Assembly (NCBI GenBank): GCA_964508715.1
Contig: CAZDUX010000010.1
Location: 62,001-126,000, forward strand
Source of the DNA: JAKALX01 sp964508715
Lineage (GTDB): Bacteria; Chloroflexota; Dehalococcoidia; Tepidiformales; Tepidiformaceae
DNA: 64,000 bases
Reading direction: 5' to 3'
The position numbers and the translations under genes were made by a program. Numbering within the stretch: position 1 is the first letter of the stretch; every line of letters begins with the position of its first letter. Below, one piece after another: positions 59,940 to 64,000 of the stretch. The notes below the pieces were generated by a model that worked only from the letters and a program-made list of their open reading frames with translations, was not told the origin of the DNA and did no database searches.

Positions 59940-60775
59940 CCGACCTCCCCAGCCTCCCCGAAGCGAGTGCGCAGCTCATCCAGGAGGCGCAGCGCCCCGG
60001 CACTCACGAATTGTGGCCCACCTGCAGCAACGTAGCATTCGAGGTCCGCGAGGGCCTGCTCCGGGTTTCCGAGGCGATAGTTCAACATCCCGCGCTCGCC
60101 AACGAGCGCGGCGTTCCATGGTTCGATGCAGAGCAGGAGATCGACGACCTGGAGCCAACGGCCGGGGTCACGTGCCTCCCGGAAAATCAGGTGGAGATTG
60201 TTGAGCATCCGCTGAAGGACCTGGCGGCGGGTGACCGCTGCCAGAAACGACTCCGGCGAAGCGCCACGAAGATCGTATGAACGGAGGTTCGCCAATAGCT
60301 CCTGGCGGTCGATGCGGGCACCCTGCTGATACGGATCGACATAGATCGGATCTCCCGGCAAACCACATCGGACGATGAAGTGGCCGGGGTAGCCAATGCC
60401 ATCACAATGAAGTCCAACACGCTGCGCGACTTCGATGTAGACAAGCGACAGCGTTATCGGGATGCCGGTGCGCCGCATTACCACCTGGTCGAGGTAGCTG
60501 TTAGCAGGGTCACTGTAGTTCGACGCGTTGCCGTGGAAGCCACGAACGACGAAGAGCTCGTGGTCGATAGCCTGGCGAAGCGCATCGGGATCGGCACTGG
60601 CACCAGCATGCGCACGCACGTCCTCAGCGATGAGGTCGAGCTCACGGGCGATTTCGTGGAGGTCGACGAGATCACCGGAGATGCCGGCGATCACCATTGC
60701 GGCGCCGAAGAGGTCGACCTGGTGGTCGGGCCCGGTGATGGCCTCGGAGAAGCGCCGGACGGCCTCGCTACTCAT
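59936..60775 (-). CDS. SirB1-family transglutaminase-like protein
   Basis: The 279-residue protein starts MSSEAVRRFSEAITGPD, seven bases behind TATACT. The SirB1 signature NSYLDQVVMRRTGIPITLSLVYIEVA and GYPGHFIVRC is clear, followed by TPR-like helices at the C-terminus (NPEQALADLECYVAAGGP). The transglutaminase-like fold's exact activity is unknown; relatives are near haem, cell-wall or protein-turnover genes. It is the first gene of the SirB1-crp-GDPD-hemW operon. Confidence 0.9.
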   Translation of the reverse strand: MSSEAVRRFSEAITGPDHQVDLFGAAMVIAGISGDLVDLHEIARELDLIAEDVRAHAGASADPDALRQAIDHELFVVRGFHGNASNYSDPANSYLDQVVMRRTGIPITLSLVYIEVAQRVGLHCDGIGYPGHFIVRCGLPGDPIYVDPYQQGARIDRQELLANLRSYDLRGASPESFLAAVTRRQVLQRMLNNLHLIFREARDPGRWLQVVDLLLCIEPWNAALVGERGMLNYRLGNPEQALADLECYVAAGGPQFVSAGALRLLDELRTRFGEAGEVG

Positions 60776-60782
60776 GCTATTG

Positions 60783-60788
60783 AGTATA
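60783..60788 (-). promoter_or_regulatory. -10 box TATACT before SirB1
   Basis: TATACT-CAATAGC-ATG on the minus strand, a five-of-six match seven bases from the ATG. It should drive the four-gene operon as a leaderless message. Confidence 0.7.
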
Positions 60789-60885
60789 CGTGGGCGCTCG
60801 CCGGATCTGATAGCAGCGGCAAGGGATTGTCCAGGTTGCACCCTCCTGCCCGGGTGTGCCGCAAGCAGGCATGCGCCACAGGGGC

Positions 60886-61641
60886 TCAGGGCTGCTCGAG
60901 GCCATGAGCTTCGAGCAGGTCGCGGTCGGAGAGCAGGACATCGGTGGGCCCGTCAGCAACGATCTCCCCCGCATCCATGATGATCGTGCGAGGAAAGACC
61001 TCGGTAACCAGCTTCATGTCGTGTGTGCTCACGAGCATCGTCTGCGGGAGCGAGCGGAGGAGATGGATGAGTTCGCGGCGGCCGCGGGGATCCAGACCGG
61101 CGGATGGTTCATCGAGGATGAGCACGCTGGGCGACATCGAGAGCACCGTTGCAAGGGCGGCGCGCTTGCGTTGACCGATACTCATGTGATGCGGCAGGCG
61201 TTTTTCGAAGCCTGAAAGGCCCACGTCGGCCAGCGCACGTGTGACCCGTTCGCTGACCTCGGCCTGGCCGAAGCCCATGTGAATCGGGCCGAAAGCGACG
61301 TCATCGTAGACGGTGGGGCTAAAGAGCTGGTCGTCGGGATCCTGGAAGACCAGCCCGACCTCGGCCCGGATACGGCCGAGATTCTCTTTTGTCACGGGCA
61401 GCCCGCCAACGGTGACTGCACCGGAAGCAGGCTCATTGATGCCGTTGAGGTGGAGCATGAAGGTACTCTTCCCGGCGCCATTGGGGCCGATCAGTGCGAC
61501 CTTCTCGCCATGCGCGATACGCACGGAGATCCCTCTCAGGGCATCGAACCCGTCCGGATAGCGGAAATGAAGAGCGGTGACTTCGACCTGGCCGGATTCA
61601 CCGGACCTCGCCCTGGCCTGGTCTGGTGCGGGTATCGTCAT
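60886..61641 (-). CDS. cbiO: Cobalt/nickel ECF transporter ATPase
   Basis: The 251-residue ATPase starts MTIPAPDQARARSGES, its ATG overlapping the cbiQ stop (ATGA). Walker A is GPNGAGKST, the Q-loop VFQDPDDQLF, signature MSIGQRKR, Walker B LILDEPSAGLDPRG, D-loop and H-loop STHD. Together with CbiM, CbiQ and the PDGLE subunit it forms an energy-coupling-factor importer for Co2+ or Ni2+, needed for cobalamin or nickel enzymes. A longer in-frame start inside cbiQ is not needed. Confidence 0.94.
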   Translation of the reverse strand: MTIPAPDQARARSGESGQVEVTALHFRYPDGFDALRGISVRIAHGEKVALIGPNGAGKSTFMLHLNGINEPASGAVTVGGLPVTKENLGRIRAEVGLVFQDPDDQLFSPTVYDDVAFGPIHMGFGQAEVSERVTRALADVGLSGFEKRLPHHMSIGQRKRAALATVLSMSPSVLILDEPSAGLDPRGRRELIHLLRSLPQTMLVSTHDMKLVTEVFPRTIIMDAGEIVADGPTDVLLSDRDLLEAHGLEQP

Positions 61642-62432
61642 GAGTGTGGCAACCATTGTCTGGCAACGAACTGGAACATCACAGCAGCCGTGAGGCCAGC
61701 GCTGAGCGTCAGCCACGAGGCAGCCCCAAGGGGCCGGTCGTGAAGGTGGATCACGTTGCCACGGTAGCCTCGCGACTGCATGGCGACGTACACGCGCTCG
61801 CTTCGTTCGTACGAGCGGATGAAGAGCGACCCGACCATGTTCCCAACGACGCGGGCCTGCCAGCGAAGGCCTGGCCTCCGCGAGCCGGGCATTTCCGCCA
61901 TTCGGGCCGAACGCGCACGCATCATGCGTGTCGCCTCCCCCGTGAGGACAGCGAGGTAGCGGTACATGAGCGAGACGATCGCGATCATGAGGCGCGGAAA
62001 GTGGAGCCGTGCGAGCCCCTCGAGCAGATCGTGGAAGGTGGTGGTGAACACGAGCAGGGTGGCAGCCTGAACGCTCACCCAGCTTTTCAAAGTGACGGTG
62101 GCTACGATGCGGATGCCTTCGCCCGAGAGGGTGAGTGTAAAGAGGCCGAGATCGGCCGAGCCGAGCGGGTCACCGTGCTTGGTGAACACCAGCGGGAGCG
62201 CGGCGAGCACAAATGGCAGAGCGATGAAGGACCCCCGCACGAGGCGCACCACGCCGATGCTGGCAATTTCGGCGGCGCCAAGCACCGCGAGCCATGCAAC
62301 GCCGAGCGCGGCGAACGACCCCACCGGCAAGAGCGACAGCGAGGCGATGAACAAGATGGTGAAGAGGAACTTCACCCTCGCATCGGCCCGGTGGACCGGG
62401 CTCTCGCGCTCGATGTACCGGTCGAGGTTCAG
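61638..62432 (-). CDS. cbiQ: Cobalt/nickel ECF transmembrane subunit, CTG start
   Basis: Conventionally it would start at a GTG (MKFLFTIL), but the 19 residues before it in frame read LNLDRYIERESPVHRADAR, which is the conserved N-terminus of CbiQ. No ATG, GTG or TTG precedes them before a stop. The CTG at 62432 overlaps the TGA of the preceding gene as CTGA, the usual coupled arrangement with C replacing A. The 264-residue protein has about six helices and the coupling motifs ARSARMAEMPGSRRPG. It couples CbiO to CbiM. Confidence 0.85.
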   Translation of the reverse strand: MNLDRYIERESPVHRADARVKFLFTILFIASLSLLPVGSFAALGVAWLAVLGAAEIASIGVVRLVRGSFIALPFVLAALPLVFTKHGDPLGSADLGLFTLTLSGEGIRIVATVTLKSWVSVQAATLLVFTTTFHDLLEGLARLHFPRLMIAIVSLMYRYLAVLTGEATRMMRARSARMAEMPGSRRPGLRWQARVVGNMVGSLFIRSYERSERVYVAMQSRGYRGNVIHLHDRPLGAASWLTLSAGLTAAVMFQFVARQWLPHS

Positions 62433-62758
62433 GCTTGCCTACCCCGGCGCGCCTGGCGTGCCACATAGCCGAAACCAAGCGCAACACCAAAAACGATGCC
62501 TACACCGATAACGCCGGAAAGGACAACTGATGCCCACTCGTTGTCAATGCCCGGCACAGTGTAATCCGGCAGCCATTCGTAACGTGGTTCCTCGGCCTGG
62601 TGCGAGAAGCCCTTGTCCTGCGAGACACGGTCGAGGCCATCCGGGTCTCCCGAGGCCGCCGGGGCGAGGATGAGTACGACAGCACAGGCAACGATGAGGC
62701 CGACGATGACCCACCACCAGCGGCGAAAGAAGGATGGTTGTTCAGCAGTTGTCGTCAT
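62429..62758 (-). CDS. PDGLE-domain subunit of the Co/Ni ECF importer
   Basis: A 109-residue protein with an N-terminal helix (WWWVIVGLIVACAVVLIL), the PDGLE motif DPDGLDRVSQDKGF, the LPDYTVPGID extracytoplasmic segment and a C-terminal helix. It corresponds to the CbiN/NikN-type or CbiM C-terminal extension and helps metal delivery to CbiM. It sits in the order CbiM-PDGLE-CbiQ-CbiO. Its TGA overlaps the proposed CTG start of cbiQ. Confidence 0.9.
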   Translation of the reverse strand: MTTTAEQPSFFRRWWWVIVGLIVACAVVLILAPAASGDPDGLDRVSQDKGFSHQAEEPRYEWLPDYTVPGIDNEWASVVLSGVIGVGIVFGVALGFGYVARQARRGRQA

Positions 62759-62769
62759 CGTGGGGCCCC

Positions 62770-63441
62770 TTACGCCTGTGCCTGGATGCGCGCGTCGCGA
62801 ACGCGGAGAAGGTCGGCACGGCTGGCAGCAATGAAGCTCAATGCGCCAACCGTGATGAGCGCCTCACCAATACCGATGATGAGATGCCAGCCGACCATTG
62901 CGGTGATTGCTGTCCAGAGCGATGTGGTATCCGAGACCCACAATTCGAGAGCGGTGATGAACGACGCAATGACCACGGACGACCATGCGGCTATCGCCGC
63001 CGCGGGGAGGCGCATGCGTTGCTCCCCGCCCATGGCCCCGGCAAGGGTACGGTAGAGATAGTAGCCGCCGATCGTGCCGACGATACCCATGTTGAAGATG
63101 TTGGCACCCATCGAGACGAGCCCGCCGTCCTGGAAGACGATGCCCTGGGTCGCGATGACACACGCCATCACAATAGTTCCGGCGTAGGGACCGAGAAGGA
63201 TCGCCGCAAGCACACCTCCAAGGAGGTGGCCAGACGTCCCGCCAGGGATCTGGAAGTTGAACATCTGGGCCGCGAAGATGAAGGCCGCCATCACGCCCAT
63301 GAGCGGCACCGCCTTCTCGTCGAGTTGCTCGCCCGCCTTCCGAAGCGAGATGGCGAGGATCACGGCGGTGATGACCCAGAAGATTGAGGCCAGCGGCGTA
63401 GAGAAGAAGCCGTCAGGCGCGTGCATCAGGAACAGCGGCAC
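62770..63441 (-). CDS. cbiM: Cobalt/nickel ECF substrate-binding subunit
   Basis: The protein has seven or so helices with HAPDGFFS at the metal site and FNFQIPGGTSGHLLGG, the signature of CbiM/NikM. I take the GTG seven bases behind GGAGG, giving five extra residues before MHAPDG. If the Met1-His2 terminus must bind metal, as known for NikM, the ATG at 63426 would be the better start, or the extra residues are removed. A 58-residue upstream reading lacks support. The operon is preceded by a TTGCAA-type operator. Confidence 0.9.
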   Translation of the reverse strand: MPLFLMHAPDGFFSTPLASIFWVITAVILAISLRKAGEQLDEKAVPLMGVMAAFIFAAQMFNFQIPGGTSGHLLGGVLAAILLGPYAGTIVMACVIATQGIVFQDGGLVSMGANIFNMGIVGTIGGYYLYRTLAGAMGGEQRMRLPAAAIAAWSSVVIASFITALELWVSDTTSLWTAITAMVGWHLIIGIGEALITVGALSFIAASRADLLRVRDARIQAQA

Positions 63442-63475
63442 GGGAGCGCCTCCCTCGGGGGATTTAGAGAACACC

Positions 63476-63481
63476 AGTATA
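63476..63481 (-). promoter_or_regulatory. -10 box TATACT before cbiM
   Basis: TATACT lies about 35 bases upstream of the proposed cbiM start, here with an ordinary leader containing GAGGGAGG. No good -35 is seen. Confidence 0.55.
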
Positions 63482-63483
63482 GC

Positions 63484-63497
63484 TGCAATGAATTGCA
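63484..63497. promoter_or_regulatory. TTGCAA-type palindrome, candidate metal-regulator operator
   Basis: TGCAAT-GA-ATTGCA is a perfect dyad located in the -35/-10 spacer of the cbiM promoter. It resembles two TTGCAA half-sites, the unit bound by Nur-type Fur-family nickel regulators, with a shorter spacer (four rather than five). Confidence 0.55.
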
Positions 63498-63575
63498 AGT
63501 GCGATGAGATGTGCACCGTTTGCCCCCGGCCATAGCCCTTCTGGAGTCCATCATTACGGCTCGCCCGAGAGCCTG

Positions 63576-63581
63576 TAGAGT
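63576..63581 (+). promoter_or_regulatory. Possible -10 TAGAGT, leaderless
   Basis: TAGAGT-GAGCCG-ATG, four of six with six-base spacing. Confidence 0.45.
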
Positions 63582-63587
63582 GAGCCG

Positions 63588-64000
63588 ATGACGAGCGCAC
63601 GGCACTACACGATTGGCGAATTCGAGATCAGCGTGATCTCCGACGGGGAGTTCCGGCTCGACGGCGGCGCGGTCTTCGGGATCATCCCGCGCATCATGTG
63701 GGAACCGGTTGTCGGGCAGGAGAACATCGACGAGCACTACCGCATCCCGATGGGGCTCAACTGCATGGTGGTGCGCCGCAACAACGACGTCCTCGTGGTC
63801 GACACGGGGATAGGGGCAAAACTCTCGGGCATTCACCGGGAGCGCACGTTCCCCGGCGAATACGGCCACCTCCTCGAGGAGCTTCACACACTTGGCATCG
63901 AGCGGGGCGACGTTACGGCAGTCGCCAACACGCACCTCCACGCTGACCACTGCGGCTGGAACACCATGCATGACCGGGACGGCAGCGTGATACCGACCTT
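63588..64000 (+). CDS. MBL-fold metallohydrolase, 3' part outside window
   Basis: Translated by hand from the ATG behind TAGAGT-N6: MTSARHYTIGEFEISVISDG..., with DTGIGAKLSG and the metal site THLHADHCGWN (HxHxDH). About 137 residues lie in the window; the rest runs off the end. The ISDGEF start and the GWN after the DH resemble the lactonase/quorum-quenching-like or glyoxalase II-like branches of the MBL family; the substrate is unknown. Confidence 0.85.
   Translation, partial: MTSARHYTIGEFEISVISDGEFRLDGGAVFGIIPRIMWEPVVGQENIDEHYRIPMGLNCMVVRRNNDVLVVDTGIGAKLSGIHRERTFPGEYGHLLEELHTLGIERGDVTAVANTHLHADHCGWNTMHDRDGSVIPT

Overview
The window is GC-rich chromosomal DNA from a bacterium without obvious mobile elements. 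The gene content points to a Chloroflexota lineage, perhaps Dehalococcoidia or Tepidiformales: thiolase/DUF35 pairs, zinc-ribbon and Pro/Thr-rich surface proteins, Lhr with Nei, a SirB1/Crp/HemW cluster, and many leaderless promoters. This placement is inference; there is no rRNA and I found no tRNA. A 100-N scaffold gap shows that the assembly is draft.

Layout. 0-9 kb: a cut-off secreted serine protease, a zinc-ribbon membrane protein, a universal stress protein, a thiolase-fold/DUF35 acyl-CoA pair, a CIRCE-controlled FmdB-type protein, class I fumarase subunits separated by a double-GNAT gene, and an NnrS-like membrane protein with a CRP/FNR-type site. 9-18.5 kb: a lhr-nei repair operon with an SOS-box-like palindrome, gap, tiny zinc proteins, sucC and an FHA protein. 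18.5-26 kb: pheT, trmD and a peptide-type ABC importer (binding protein and two permeases). 26-38 kb: selB, a three-subunit molybdenum hydroxylase, a MoaD/ThiS-like carrier, polA, comF, moaD-moaE-nudix and a lone nuoB. 38-43.7 kb: an ABC-2 exporter, an EVE-domain protein, ribD, an enoyl-CoA hydratase and pyrE. 43.7-51 kb: a giant signal peptidase I with about 1,400 acidic, motif-repeat residues ahead of its membrane anchor, divergent from a sigma/anti-sigma/SIMPL cassette. 51-64 kb: a TetR-MBL-DinB locus, GDPDs, a DUF2207 protein, the SirB1-Crp-GDPD-HemW operon, a Co/Ni ECF importer (CbiM-PDGLE-CbiQ-CbiO) and a cut-off MBL hydrolase.

Themes. Molybdenum cofactor use (Mo hydroxylase, MoaD/E) and selenocysteine decoding (SelB) suggest oxidised-carbon or aromatic metabolism. 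Acyl-CoA genes (thiolase/DUF35, enoyl-CoA hydratase) are recurrent. Several housekeeping genes sit apart from their usual partners (sucC without sucD, pheT without pheS, nuoB without the rest of complex I).

Two genome-level signals stand out. First, about ten genes have a TAnnnT-like -10 box 6-7 bases before the start codon, the signature of leaderless mRNAs. Second, two genes need unusual starts: CTG for cbiQ, overlapping the upstream stop as CTGA, and apparently ATT for a GDPD behind crp. The most striking object is the signal peptidase with its repetitive tryptophan-motif N-terminal region.
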